Origin: Pandoraea terrigena
GTDB taxonomy: Bacteria; Pseudomonadota; Gammaproteobacteria; Burkholderiales; Burkholderiaceae
NCBI RefSeq assembly: GCF_902459705.1
Contig: NZ_CABPRU010000008.1
Span: 165,299-229,298, forward strand
Direction of reading: 5' to 3'
DNA: 64,000 nt
Below, piece by piece: positions 28,076 through 37,073 of the stretch. Every line of letters begins with the position of its first letter. Position 1 is the first letter of the stretch. Under the pieces are notes generated by a model. It saw only the letters and a list, made by a program, of their open reading frames with translations. It had not been told where the DNA came from and did not search any database. Made by a program: the position numbers and the translations under genes.

Positions 28076-29227
28076 TCAGGCAAATGCCGACGTACCTGTG
28101 ATCTCACGGCCGTGGATGAGCGCGAGAATGCCGTTCGTACCGTCGGGCACTTGGAACATGCGCGCGTCGGCCCACAAGCGATCGATGCCCAGCTCCTTAC
28201 TGATGCCCATGCCACCGAGAATTTGCATCGCGGTGAGGATCGCGCGCTCGCACGCCTGAGTGGCGTAGCGCTTCGCCATCGCCGACGTTCCGTTCGCGCG
28301 CTCGCCGTGATCGACGGCATCCAATGCATTCAGGCAGAGCAGGCGCGACGTAACAATTGCCGTTTCGATATCGGCGAGATCCTGCTGAACGAGTTGGGTC
28401 GCCCCGAGCGTCCGGCCGAACTGTCTCCGATCCCGTGCGTGCTCTGTTGCCAGATCGAACGCGCGTCGCGCGAGATGCACGGTCATCAGGCCGATCAACG
28501 GCCGATTCACGTTCCATCCGAGTGTCAGATATTTCGCTGCGTCGCCGGCTTCGCCGATCAGATGCGTGGCCGGCACCCGGCAATCCTCGAAATGCAGTTC
28601 GCCGAGATGGCCTTGCTGAAGCCCCATTACGGGGATCTCGCGTACGTCGAACGGCGATTGAGCGCGATCAACTAACACACGGCGCGGTTGGGGTTTGTCA
28701 CCACTCAAGCCATCGTCGATGCATGACACGTTGAACACGTCCGCGATCGACGCGTTCGTGATCCAGATCTTGCTGCCGTGAATCGACGCGTGATCGCCGT
28801 TTCTGACGACACGTGTTCGCACCGCGCGGGAATCGGAGCCGGCACTGGGCTCAGTATTTGCCGTACAGCAAATCTTGCGGCCCGCGATGAGGTCGGTGAG
28901 GTACGTGTCGCGAATCTCGGGCGACGCGCCTGCATGAAGCCGGGCGACGGTCCCCTCGTGCGACAGCAGTGACAGCGCGACGACGGGCGGCAACTGCTCG
29001 ACGATTAGGCCGTAATCGACCATCGACAGACCCGCGCCGCCAGCCTCCTCAGGCAGACGCGGCGCCGCGATGCCAAAGTTGGCGAGGACGGCGAAGATCG
29101 TCTGCATGGCCTGTTTCGGCAGCGGCCGGTCGATGGGATGGGTGGCCAGGACGGGAGCGATGTCCTGAGCAACCATGCGCCGGGTCGAGTCGACAAGGGC
29201 TTGTTGATCTTCCGTGAGTCGGAGCAT
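28076..29227 (-). CDS. Acyl-CoA dehydrogenase
   Basis: This 383-aa protein has the N-terminal helical domain, the flavin-binding middle strand region (CCTANTEPSAGSDSRAV; GSKIWITNASIADVFNVS) and the C-terminal helical domain (RQFGRTLGATQLVQQDLADI; ILGGMGISKELGIDRLWADA). It makes a 2,3-double bond in an acyl-CoA and passes electrons to ETF; etfB and etfA lie at 37-38.8 kb. It is in the middle of the minus-strand operon, 42 bp before the MIase-like gene. Confidence 0.9.
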   Translation of the reverse strand: MLRLTEDQQALVDSTRRMVAQDIAPVLATHPIDRPLPKQAMQTIFAVLANFGIAAPRLPEEAGGAGLSMVDYGLIVEQLPPVVALSLLSHEGTVARLHAGASPEIRDTYLTDLIAGRKICCTANTEPSAGSDSRAVRTRVVRNGDHASIHGSKIWITNASIADVFNVSCIDDGLSGDKPQPRRVLVDRAQSPFDVREIPVMGLQQGHLGELHFEDCRVPATHLIGEAGDAAKYLTLGWNVNRPLIGLMTVHLARRAFDLATEHARDRRQFGRTLGATQLVQQDLADIETAIVTSRLLCLNALDAVDHGERANGTSAMAKRYATQACERAILTAMQILGGMGISKELGIDRLWADARMFQVPDGTNGILALIHGREITGTSAFA

Positions 29228-29274
29228 ATGACGGTTTCGTTTGAGTGGATAAATGTCGCGAATTGTGCGCGGCC

Positions 29275-30552
29275 TTAGGCGGCTGGGCTCTCGAGCGCAT
29301 CGGGTCGCTTATCCTTGTTGGCGAACACGTCATCGAGACGCGTGTCCTTAGTTTCCGGCAAGCTCAACAACGCTGCCGTCGAGATCAGATACGCCGCGAA
29401 GCAGCAACCACCGATCGCGGTCGCAAGTCCAGTCTTCGTGGAGACGTAGCCGACCGCCGTAATGGCCAGTGCACCGAAAGTCTTGCCTACGTTGTACGAG
29501 AACCCCATGCAGGTCGTGCGGACTTCGGTCGGAAACAGCTCGCTCAGAAACGGTCCGACCGCAGCGAACATTCCTATCACGAAGAAGCCGACCAGCATGC
29601 CGAGCACCTGCGTGATCCATGGGGACAACGGAACGAAGCAGTAAAGCAACGTGACAATCCATGAGCCGATGGTCATGAACAGGAGAATCGGGCGGCGCCC
29701 CCATCGGTCGCAGTAGGTCGCAGTGAATGCGAAGCCGAGAAAAGTGCCTCCAGCCATGAGCAGGATCGTCTCGATCATTGACCCCGAACGCATGTGCCGT
29801 TCGGCGAGCAGCGACGGAATCCATATTGTCACGACGTAGGCAGCAGCCTGAAGGCCGAACACGAAAGCGGCAGCAATCATCGAGGTACGGATATGTTCGC
29901 GACGAAATACCGATCCGAGATTCGCCTTCTCCTTGCCCGTCGAGCGTGCTGCCTGACGGTAAATCGGCGACTCCTGCACCCGAAATCGGACGAGGACGAT
30001 CAACAGACCGGGGACGGCGGTGATCCAGAACGCAGCCCGCCAGCCAAACTCGGTCGGGAAGTGCGCCAGCGTGTACGTCGCGACGGCCACCGCAGCGACC
30101 CAGCCAAGGCAGAAGCCGGACTGGATAAAGCCCAACGCTCGTCCACGTACTTCCGGGCGCGTGACTTCGGCCATCAGCGCTGCGCCGACCGCCCATTCGC
30201 CGCCGAAGCCCAGCCCCTGCAGCGCGCGCACCACGAGAAGCTGTTCATATGACTGAGCGAAGCCTGACAGCAGACCGAACAGCGCAAACCAGAGCACGGT
30301 GAACATCAAAATCTTTACTCGGCCGATTCGATCACTGAAAATTCCCGCAAGCCATCCGCCGATTGCGGCTGACAGCAACGAGATGGTCCCGATCGCGCCG
30401 GCCTCGGGTTTCGTTAGCGACCATGCTGCGACGAGCGTCGGCAACAGGAAGCTGTATATCTGCACATCGAAGGACTCCAGTGCCCACCCGAAATAGCAGG
30501 CCCAGAAGGTGCGCTTTTCCTGCCGGCTCCCGCCGCGATACCAGTTGAACAT
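29275..30552 (-). CDS. MFS transporter, metabolite:proton symporter (aromatic acid type)
   Basis: This 425-aa protein has twelve membrane segments. The loop FSDRIGRVKILMFTVLWFA after helix 2 and GGEWAVGAALMAEVTRPEVR after helix 4 match the sugar-porter-like family that includes aromatic acid and metabolite/H+ symporters. The cytoplasmic loop has VRFRVQESPIYRQAA. It probably imports an organic acid for the operon. It follows the CoA-transferase genes after a 131-bp gap. Confidence 0.88.
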   Translation of the reverse strand: MFNWYRGGSRQEKRTFWACYFGWALESFDVQIYSFLLPTLVAAWSLTKPEAGAIGTISLLSAAIGGWLAGIFSDRIGRVKILMFTVLWFALFGLLSGFAQSYEQLLVVRALQGLGFGGEWAVGAALMAEVTRPEVRGRALGFIQSGFCLGWVAAVAVATYTLAHFPTEFGWRAAFWITAVPGLLIVLVRFRVQESPIYRQAARSTGKEKANLGSVFRREHIRTSMIAAAFVFGLQAAAYVVTIWIPSLLAERHMRSGSMIETILLMAGGTFLGFAFTATYCDRWGRRPILLFMTIGSWIVTLLYCFVPLSPWITQVLGMLVGFFVIGMFAAVGPFLSELFPTEVRTTCMGFSYNVGKTFGALAITAVGYVSTKTGLATAIGGCCFAAYLISTAALLSLPETKDTRLDDVFANKDKRPDALESPAA

Positions 30553-30684
30553 GTCTCCACCTTTTGTTGTGTTGTCGAAATCTAGTCCGGTGCATACTTG
30601 GCACCAATGCAGCCAATATCGTCTGCATTTGCATTTCTAACGATGCGAATGGAACGTCACGCCTCCGCGCTACCGCCCTAGGTA

Positions 30685-31341
30685 CTATGCCGATATCGGC
30701 ATGAGCGCGAAGTCGAGATCGACGCCGGTCGCCTCGACCAGCATGCGTGGCTCGACCCCCGCCATCAGTTCGCGAACCATGACCGCTTCCGGCGTAATAT
30801 CAAGCGTTGCGAGATTCGTGTAGACACGGCTCACGCAGCCCAGTCCGGTGAGCGGGTATTCGCATTGATCGCGAAGCTTGCTTCGCCCGTTGCGATCAAG
30901 GTGTTCCATCATCACGAAGATCTGCTTCGCGCCGATCGCCAGGTCCATCGCTCCGCCGACAGCCGGAATCGCATCGGGCGCTCCGGTATGCCAGTTCGCG
31001 AGGTCGCCGCGGCGGGACACCTGGAATGCACCCAGCACACAGATGTCGAGATGTCCGCCTCGCATCATCCCGAACGAGTCCGCGTGATGAAAAAACGCGG
31101 CGCCGGGCGCGAGCACGATCGGCTCCTTGCCCGCATTGATCATTTCCCAGTCTTCCTCGCCGGGTTGCGCCGCACACCAGCGTCCTAGCACACCGTTTTC
31201 GCTATGCAGGAAGATTTCCTTGTCTGCAGGAAGGTGATTGGCCACAAGCGTCGGCAGGCCGACGCCGAGATTAACGTACGCGCCTTCGGGAATGTCCCGG
31301 GCGACGCGGGCTGCGATTTGGTTACGGACAGCGAGTTCCAT
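30685..31341 (-). CDS. CoA-transferase subunit B (3-oxoacid/PcaJ type)
   Basis: This 218-aa protein has the catalytic glutamate in LHSENGVLG (Glu48), the INLGVGLPT-like start (AYVNLGVGLPTLVANHL) and GAFQVSRRGDLANW. Together with subunit A it moves CoA from a donor such as succinyl-CoA or acetyl-CoA to an acid, which starts beta-oxidation. The subunit A gene ends 6 bp upstream. A perfect 14-bp palindrome, TGCCGATATCGGCA, overlaps its 3' end. Confidence 0.9.
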   Translation of the reverse strand: MELAVRNQIAARVARDIPEGAYVNLGVGLPTLVANHLPADKEIFLHSENGVLGRWCAAQPGEEDWEMINAGKEPIVLAPGAAFFHHADSFGMMRGGHLDICVLGAFQVSRRGDLANWHTGAPDAIPAVGGAMDLAIGAKQIFVMMEHLDRNGRSKLRDQCEYPLTGLGCVSRVYTNLATLDITPEAVMVRELMAGVEPRMLVEATGVDLDFALMPISA

Positions 31342-31347
31342 GGCGTG

Positions 31348-32061
31348 TCATTCCGTCGTGAGTGCGGGCCTTGAGGCCTCAAGGGAGTCGGCGCCCGATT
31401 CAGTGCGGAGAACGATCGCGTCGACAAAGATGCCCGGCGTGACGATTGCCTCCGGGTTCAGCCCGCCAAGTTCGCGAATTTCCGAGACGGTCGCGATGGT
31501 GTGACGCGCTGCCATCGCCATGACCGGGCCGAAATTGCGGGCGGTATTCCTGTAGACGAGGTTGCCCCAGCGGTCACCGGCCTGCGCGTGGATGAGTGCG
31601 AAATCGACGAACAGCGGCGTCTCGAATACGTAGTGGCGACCATTCAGTTCGCGGGTCTCCTTCCCCTTCGCGAGCAACGTGCCGTAGCTGGTTGGCGTGA
31701 AAAAGCCGCCGAGCCCAACGCCGGCCGCCCGAAGCCGCTCCGCGAGTGTTCCCTGGGGTACCAGTTCGAGCTCGATCGCCCGTTGCCGATACAGCGCTTC
31801 AAATACGTGCGCACCGGCCATGCGCGGGTAAGAGCAAACGATCTTGCGGACACGACGAGCGTTCAGCAATGCCGCGATGCCGGTGTCCCCTTGACCAGCA
31901 TTATTTGTGATAACGGTCAGGTCCCGCGTGCCTTTCTCGAGCAGCGCGCCGATCAGCGCTTCGGGCATGCCGGCGCCGCCGAAACCGCCGATCGCAATGT
32001 GAGCGCCATCCTGAATCGGTGCAATTGCCTCCGCACAGCAGGGCAGTATCTTGCTGATCAT
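31348..32061 (-). CDS. CoA-transferase subunit A (3-oxoacid/PcaI type)
   Basis: This 237-aa protein has the Gly-rich CoA-binding loop HIAIGGFGGAGMPEALIGAL and GVGLGGFFTPTSYGT, standard for type I CoA-transferase alpha subunits. It is the first gene of the minus-strand operon, divergent from a thiolase gene across 288 bp that contain a LysR-type dyad. The substrate acid is not known; the neighbours suggest a dicarboxylic or keto acid. Confidence 0.9.
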   Translation of the reverse strand: MISKILPCCAEAIAPIQDGAHIAIGGFGGAGMPEALIGALLEKGTRDLTVITNNAGQGDTGIAALLNARRVRKIVCSYPRMAGAHVFEALYRQRAIELELVPQGTLAERLRAAGVGLGGFFTPTSYGTLLAKGKETRELNGRHYVFETPLFVDFALIHAQAGDRWGNLVYRNTARNFGPVMAMAARHTIATVSEIRELGGLNPEAIVTPGIFVDAIVLRTESGADSLEASRPALTTE

Positions 32062-32188
32062 TCTTCGGTTATCTCCTGGGTGTCGAAGCTGATGGGGACT
32101 TGCGAAACTGAAATCGACCCCGATCGCTTCGTTTCGAAGGTTGCCGAACGCACGTCATCTGCGCAATTTCGCAATCAGCAACATCACG

Positions 32189-32203
32189 TTAATGCCTCAT
32201 TAA
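32189..32203. promoter_or_regulatory. LysR-type dyad between the two catabolic operons
   Basis: TTAATG-CCT-CATTAA is a perfect dyad with 6-bp arms and contains the T-N11-A pattern of LysR-regulator boxes. It lies 128 bp before the CoA-transferase start and 147 bp before the thiolase start. A weaker element, TGCG-N6-CGCA, lies at 32160-32173. The LysR gene at 35431 is the nearest candidate regulator. Confidence 0.5.
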
Positions 32204-32349
32204 GTGCTCGTCCGGAAGCGGCCTGGCGCGTGCTCCGCTACGAACTTAGCGTCGCTGAAACACCATCTTTCACGACGGGAAATTGCACTCAATCGCTGGG
32301 CGGGCGATCCTTGGCGGACTTCCTACAATTCGATACGAAAGGAGACGAC

Positions 32350-33549
32350 ATGACCCGACACGCGTTGATCGCCTGCCCGGTGCGCACCCCGATCGGAAAG
32401 TTCGGCGGCGCGCTACGCTCGCTCGGTGCCGATCAGCTTGCGGTTCACGTGATTCAGGCGGTTCTTGCCCGTAGCGGTGTTCCTGCCGAATCCATTGACG
32501 ATGTGATCGCATCCCAAAGCTACGCTTCCAGTGAAGCGCCGTGCATCGGCCGTTACGCGGCGCTCGATGCAGGCATGCCGGTCAGCGTGGCAGGGTATTC
32601 CCTCGATCGCCGGTGCGGGTCAGGCGTACAGGCCATCGCGAACGCCGCCATGGCCGTGCAGAGCGGCAACGCGGAGGCGGTGCTGGTAGTCGGAGTCGAG
32701 AGCATGAGCAACGTCGAGTACTACAGTACCGACATGCGCTGGGGGCGCCGTGCCGGTAGCACAGTGTTCCATGACCGTCTCGAGCGGGGTCGCGAGCGAT
32801 CGCAACCGGAGCGTCGCTTCGGCCGGATTTCCGGCATGCCTGAGACCGCCGAAAATCTTGCGCGCGACTATGGGGTCACGCGCAAAGATGCCGATTCATT
32901 CGCAGTGCGAAGCCATCGGCTGGCTGCCGCTGCCTGGGAAGCCGGCCGATTTTCCGATGAATTAGTCCCCATCGAGGCGAAGACTATGCGCGGCGCCAGT
33001 ACTGTGTTCGAGCGGGATGAGGGCGTTCGACCCGACGCTTCGGAAGACGCGTTAGCGGCCCTGCGACCGTTGCTGCCGGGAGGCGTCACGACCGCGGGAA
33101 ACGCCAGCCAGCAGAACGATGCCGCGGCAGCCTGCCTGGTGGTGTCGGAAGCGTACGCGAATCGCTATGCGCTGAGTCCGCTCGCGCGGTTTGCCGGTTG
33201 GGCGGCGGCGGGTTGCGAACCTGGCAGGATGGGCATCGGTCCCGTTCCGGCGGTATCGAAACTGCTCGGTAAGGTCGGCATGACGCTGAGCGACATCGAT
33301 CTGATCGAACTAAACGAAGCGTTCGCCGCTCAGGCGATCGCCGTGCTGCGCGAGTGGCGGATCGACGGCGACGAGCGCGTGAACGTCAACGGCTCGGGCA
33401 TCTCGCTGGGCCATCCAGTCGGCGCGACCGGGCTGCGAATCATGGCGACGCTGGTGTACGAAATGCAGCGACGTAATGCCCGGTTCGGCCTGGAAACCAT
33501 GTGCGTTGGTGGCGGACAAGGCATGGCGGCGCTTTTCGAGCGAGTCTGA
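32350..33549 (+). CDS. Acetyl-CoA C-acyltransferase (thiolase; PcaF/FadA-like)
   Basis: This 399-aa degradative thiolase has the nucleophile in SLDRRCGSGVQAIANAA (Cys89), the acid-base His in GISLGHPVGATG and the second Cys in ETMCVGGGQGMAALFE, so it is catalytically complete, unlike the SCP2-like thiolase at 26497. The start at 32350 has AAAGGAGA upstream. The frame is open far upstream but that part overlaps the control region. It probably releases acetyl-CoA in the last step of the pathway. Confidence 0.92.
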   Translation: MTRHALIACPVRTPIGKFGGALRSLGADQLAVHVIQAVLARSGVPAESIDDVIASQSYASSEAPCIGRYAALDAGMPVSVAGYSLDRRCGSGVQAIANAAMAVQSGNAEAVLVVGVESMSNVEYYSTDMRWGRRAGSTVFHDRLERGRERSQPERRFGRISGMPETAENLARDYGVTRKDADSFAVRSHRLAAAAWEAGRFSDELVPIEAKTMRGASTVFERDEGVRPDASEDALAALRPLLPGGVTTAGNASQQNDAAAACLVVSEAYANRYALSPLARFAGWAAAGCEPGRMGIGPVPAVSKLLGKVGMTLSDIDLIELNEAFAAQAIAVLREWRIDGDERVNVNGSGISLGHPVGATGLRIMATLVYEMQRRNARFGLETMCVGGGQGMAALFERV

Positions 33550-33577
33550 CGTGAACAATGAGGCAGAGACTGAAATT

Positions 33578-34405
33578 ATGAACTGGGTCGAAGTCAACGA
33601 TACGAGGTTGCGTTACAAACGGCAGAGCGCACCTGGGCCCTTACTCGTGCTGATCCACGAAATGGGCGGCGCGATCGAGTCGTGGGATCAGGTATGCGAC
33701 GACCTCGGCGAGACGGCTAACTGGCTGCGATACGACATGCGCGGTGCTGGCGACTCTGAGAAGGTGCGCCATGTGTCGATCGACGATCACGTCGAGGATC
33801 TTCTGGCTTTGCTCGATATGCTCGGGGAGGTACGACCGGTCGTCCTCGCCGGAGTCGCGGTTGGCGCGGCGATCGCGCTTCGCTTCGCTTCGCGGCACGC
33901 GAAGCGAGTTGCGAAAGTGATCGGTCTCGCGCCGGCCTGTGGTGTTGCGGCGGCGAAGCGCGATGGCACCAGGGCGTTGGCCGAACGGGTTCGCGTCTCG
34001 GGATTGCATGATACCTACCCGTTGCTGTTCTCGCTGGGGTGGCCAGAAGCGTTTGCCGGCGAAGATCCCGCACCACCCACCGTGCGAGACCGCTATCTAC
34101 AGCGAAGCCTCGAGAACGATCCCGCCAGTTTCGCTGCAGTGCTCGACATGCTGAGCGATCTCAATCTCGACTCCGACCTTGCCGCGCTGAAGTGCGATAC
34201 GACGCTGATCGGCGGGCGGCATGACGCATTGCGTCCTCCGGCGGAGATTGAGCGTCTCGCTTCGCTCGGATCAACGATCGATTATGTGATCGTCGCGTCG
34301 GGACACTTTATGACGGTACAGAACCCGAGACTGGTCAGCAGGCTGCTGCGGCGGCACGGGCTGCTCGGTGAGCCGCTTCGTGACGTCGTGGAAGCAACGA
34401 CATGA
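33578..34405 (+). CDS. Alpha/beta-hydrolase-fold protein with Ala in place of the nucleophilic Ser
   Basis: This 275-aa protein resembles 3-oxoadipate enol-lactonase (PcaD): the oxyanion HxGG-like stretch LIHEMGGAIESWD, YDMRGAGDSE, a conserved Asp in GGRHDALRPP and the terminal His in VASGHFMTVQN. The nucleophile elbow reads LAGVAVGAAIALRFA: Gly-Val-Ala-Val-Gly, so the usual Ser is Ala94. Classical serine hydrolysis is therefore unlikely unless there is a sequencing error; a lyase or binding role is possible. The ATG at 33578 follows GAGG; a GTG at 33551 is an alternative. Confidence 0.8.
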   Translation: MNWVEVNDTRLRYKRQSAPGPLLVLIHEMGGAIESWDQVCDDLGETANWLRYDMRGAGDSEKVRHVSIDDHVEDLLALLDMLGEVRPVVLAGVAVGAAIALRFASRHAKRVAKVIGLAPACGVAAAKRDGTRALAERVRVSGLHDTYPLLFSLGWPEAFAGEDPAPPTVRDRYLQRSLENDPASFAAVLDMLSDLNLDSDLAALKCDTTLIGGRHDALRPPAEIERLASLGSTIDYVIVASGHFMTVQNPRLVSRLLRRHGLLGEPLRDVVEATT

Positions 34406-34455
34406 CGATCACTATGGCAAATGCGGCGTAACTCGATATTTCAGGAGACAAAACC

Positions 34456-35346
34456 ATGATGCAATCACGAATGGTGGGTGATGTGAAAGTCACTCAGATC
34501 ATCGAATACAGCGGACCGACACACGACCCCGCATTTCTGTTCCCGGATCTGGCGGCGGGTTCGCTCGCCACGCATCGAAACGTGATGGCGCCAGCACACT
34601 GGATGCCGCACATGAACAAGCTGATCGTGACAATTCAGTTGTGGATTGTGCATGCCGGCAGCGAAATCATCGTGGTCGATACGGGCGTCGGAAACCTGAA
34701 GCCGCGACCGGGCATTTCGCGGATGCACATGCTCAATACTCTGGTGCGCGAGTGGATGATTGCGGCAGGCGCCGCACCGGAGGACGTAACGCACGTAGTA
34801 CTGACACACCTGCACGCCGATCACGTCGGCTGGAACACGACGTGGGCCGATGATCGATGGGTACCGACTTTTCCAAACGCGCGTTATCACCTGCCGAAAG
34901 ACGACTTCCTGTTCTGCCGGGAAGGGCGCAATCGGGAGCCGGGCGTAATCGACGTGTTCGGTGATTCATTCTTCGACAGTGTGTTGCCGATCGTCGACGA
35001 GGGACTGGCCGACATGATCGACGGACCGGGCGAGATCGCCGGCGTGTTGAGCGTCGAGCCGGCGCCCGGCCACAGCCCCGGACAAGTGGCGTTCCGGATT
35101 CGTTCGCGTGGCGAAGAGGCGATCTTTTGTGGTGATATTCTGCACAGTCCGTTACAGATCGTGCAGCCAGAAATCAATTCTGGCTACTGCATCTGGGCGG
35201 ACAAGGCGAAGGAGACACGCTGGAATTTTCTGCAACGCGCGGCACAGCGCGAGGCCCTGATCCTGCCGGTTCACTTTGGGGCACCGTACTGCGGTTACGT
35301 GCGCAAGGAGGGAGCGGGTTTCCGCTTCGAGCCTGCGACGTGGTGA
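34456..35346 (+). CDS. MBL-fold metallo-hydrolase, lactonase-like
   Basis: This 296-aa protein has the zinc motif LTHLHADHVGW (His118, His120, Asp122, His123), then a His in PAPGHSPGQVAF, Asp in FCGDILHSPLQ and His in LPVHFGAPYCG: a full binuclear metal site. The arrangement is that of AHL-lactonase-like and related hydrolases, so it could open an enol-lactone that the Ala94 hydrolase upstream cannot. AGGAGA precedes the ATG. Confidence 0.87.
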   Translation: MMQSRMVGDVKVTQIIEYSGPTHDPAFLFPDLAAGSLATHRNVMAPAHWMPHMNKLIVTIQLWIVHAGSEIIVVDTGVGNLKPRPGISRMHMLNTLVREWMIAAGAAPEDVTHVVLTHLHADHVGWNTTWADDRWVPTFPNARYHLPKDDFLFCREGRNREPGVIDVFGDSFFDSVLPIVDEGLADMIDGPGEIAGVLSVEPAPGHSPGQVAFRIRSRGEEAIFCGDILHSPLQIVQPEINSGYCIWADKAKETRWNFLQRAAQREALILPVHFGAPYCGYVRKEGAGFRFEPATW

Positions 35347-35430
35347 ATCTTTGCGGCTTCTCGCCTTCATCGATAGCGTGCTGTATGGCGTCTGTTCGCC
35401 GGCGGCATTCCGTAACGGGGGGAGCCAACC

Positions 35431-36360
35431 GTGTCCACTATGTATTTCGATATCACCGATTTCCGATTGTTCGTGAACGTCGCGGATACATCGAGCCTCA
35501 CAAGAGGTGCGGAGCGCACATTTCTTTCTGTGCCGGCCGCGAGTAATCGAATCAAGAACATCGAGGAGCGTCTACAACTACGTCTTCTGGATCGTTCGCC
35601 ACAACGAATCGTTCTGACCGAGGCCGGCCGAGCCTATCTGAATGGGGCCAGGCAGGTATTGTCGCGGCTCGATCAGCTCGGCTCCGAGCTCCAGCAATTC
35701 ACGAGCGGCCTCAGCGGGCAAGTACGGGTTCAGGCGAACACGACGGCAGTGACGGAATACCTTCCGCCGATTTTGAGCCGGTTTTTGAAGGCATTCCCAG
35801 ATGTACAAGTGGGGATGCGTGAAAAGACCAGCGCGGAAATCGTGCGCAATATCAGGGATGGCGGTGCTGACATCGGTGTGATATCGGGCAGCGTTCCCAC
35901 CGATGGAATTGAAAGCGTGCCGTTCGTCTCTAGTCAGCTTATGTTGATCACGCCGCCTGAACATCCTCTACTGCAGCGCCAGTACGTGTACTTCAAGGAC
36001 ACGCTGGAATTTCCCTTCGTGTCGCTAATGGATGGTGCGGCGTCGAACGAATTCTATGCGCGGGCCGCCGCCGCGATACAGAAGACGATGATCATACGCG
36101 TTCAAGTCGCAGGGACAGATGCGATTATCCGGATGGTCGAGGCGGGCGCTGGTATCGCGCTCGTACCGAAGGCTTCGCTCACGCGCCTCGCGTCATTGGC
36201 GGCGATTGGTGCGCGAAGTCTGAGTGACGCGTGGTCGATCCGGGAGTTCCGGGTTTGCGCACGTAGATTCGACGAGCTTTCGCCGATCGCACGTACGTTC
36301 GCGACGCTGCTCCTCGACGGATACCGGCAGCAACCGAACGGTGCACCATTGGACTATTGA
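35431..36360 (+). CDS. LysR-family transcriptional regulator
   Basis: This 309-aa protein has the N-terminal helix-turn-helix FRLFVNVADTSSLTRGAERT followed by PAASNRIKNIEERLQLRLLD, and the substrate-binding domain in the rest. The GTG start at 35431 has GGAG 8 bp upstream; the ATG three codons later is too far from that box. It lies in the plus-strand arm and is the likely regulator of the divergent catabolic operons (dyad at 32189). Confidence 0.9.
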   Translation: MSTMYFDITDFRLFVNVADTSSLTRGAERTFLSVPAASNRIKNIEERLQLRLLDRSPQRIVLTEAGRAYLNGARQVLSRLDQLGSELQQFTSGLSGQVRVQANTTAVTEYLPPILSRFLKAFPDVQVGMREKTSAEIVRNIRDGGADIGVISGSVPTDGIESVPFVSSQLMLITPPEHPLLQRQYVYFKDTLEFPFVSLMDGAASNEFYARAAAAIQKTMIIRVQVAGTDAIIRMVEAGAGIALVPKASLTRLASLAAIGARSLSDAWSIREFRVCARRFDELSPIARTFATLLLDGYRQQPNGAPLDY

Positions 36361-36441
36361 CGACCGCTTCTCAATGGGCGTTTCGAAGGCCGGGCAGTTT
36401 TCGCACGCCCACATCTCAAGTTCCCCAACAGAGCATGCGAC

Positions 36442-36951
36442 ATGACAATCCAATCCGTATCAACGAAAGATGTCCCGGGGGCCGGTTCCGTCCCTCCTAC
36501 GCTGCAGCGTCTCGCGGACGAACTCGAGATCATTCAGCTTCGCGGCAGGTACTGCGACCTGCTCGATTCAAAGCGATGGCGCGAGTTTGTCGATCTCTTT
36601 ACCGAGGACGGTGTTTTCGACGGTATCGACCGGGTGGTTGGGAAACAGGACATCTTCCGTTTCTTTTCAGAAGTGGTGCCTACGATTGCGGATGGGTTCT
36701 GGCATTTCTGCACGAACGGCACCGTAATGATCGACGGAGACCACGCGGAAGGCCGGATCGCCATGCTGTACCTGTCGTTCGGACAGGGGCGGTCATTCGT
36801 GTCCGCCGGCCACTACGATGACGTGCTGGTCCGGACCGAGCGAGGTTGGCGTTTCTGCTCACGGAAGATCGAGTTTTATTTCTATAACGAATTGAAGGAC
36901 GGATTCAACATGGCATCCGCAGGGCGGCAGTCAGCACGACTGACATCCTGA
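36442..36951 (+). CDS. SnoaL/NTF2-like protein
   Basis: This 169-aa cone-fold protein has LADELEIIQLRGRYCDLLDS (helix 1), WREFVDLFTEDGVFDGID and GRIAMLYLSFGQGRSFVSAG followed by HYDDVLVRTERGWRFCSRKI. Members act as dehydratases, isomerases or dioxygenase small subunits; no pairing partner is near. Asp and Tyr residues in the pocket region would fit an isomerase or dehydratase. Function in the pathway is unknown. Confidence 0.8.
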   Translation: MTIQSVSTKDVPGAGSVPPTLQRLADELEIIQLRGRYCDLLDSKRWREFVDLFTEDGVFDGIDRVVGKQDIFRFFSEVVPTIADGFWHFCTNGTVMIDGDHAEGRIAMLYLSFGQGRSFVSAGHYDDVLVRTERGWRFCSRKIEFYFYNELKDGFNMASAGRQSARLTS

Positions 36952-37073
36952 CGACGGCATGGAGGATCGCCCATAGTGGGAATTGCGCAACAACGCGATC
37001 GAGTGCGTGTGATCCGACGTGAGGTAAATCCGCATTGGCGTCTCGCGCGCAACTGGAATAACGGAGCTTGAAC

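Noticed and set aside
30686..30701. 14-bp palindrome TGCCGATATCGGCA as operator for the MFS gene
   Set aside because: It overlaps the end of the CoA-transferase B coding region, and its distance to the MFS start (about 135 bp) gives no support.
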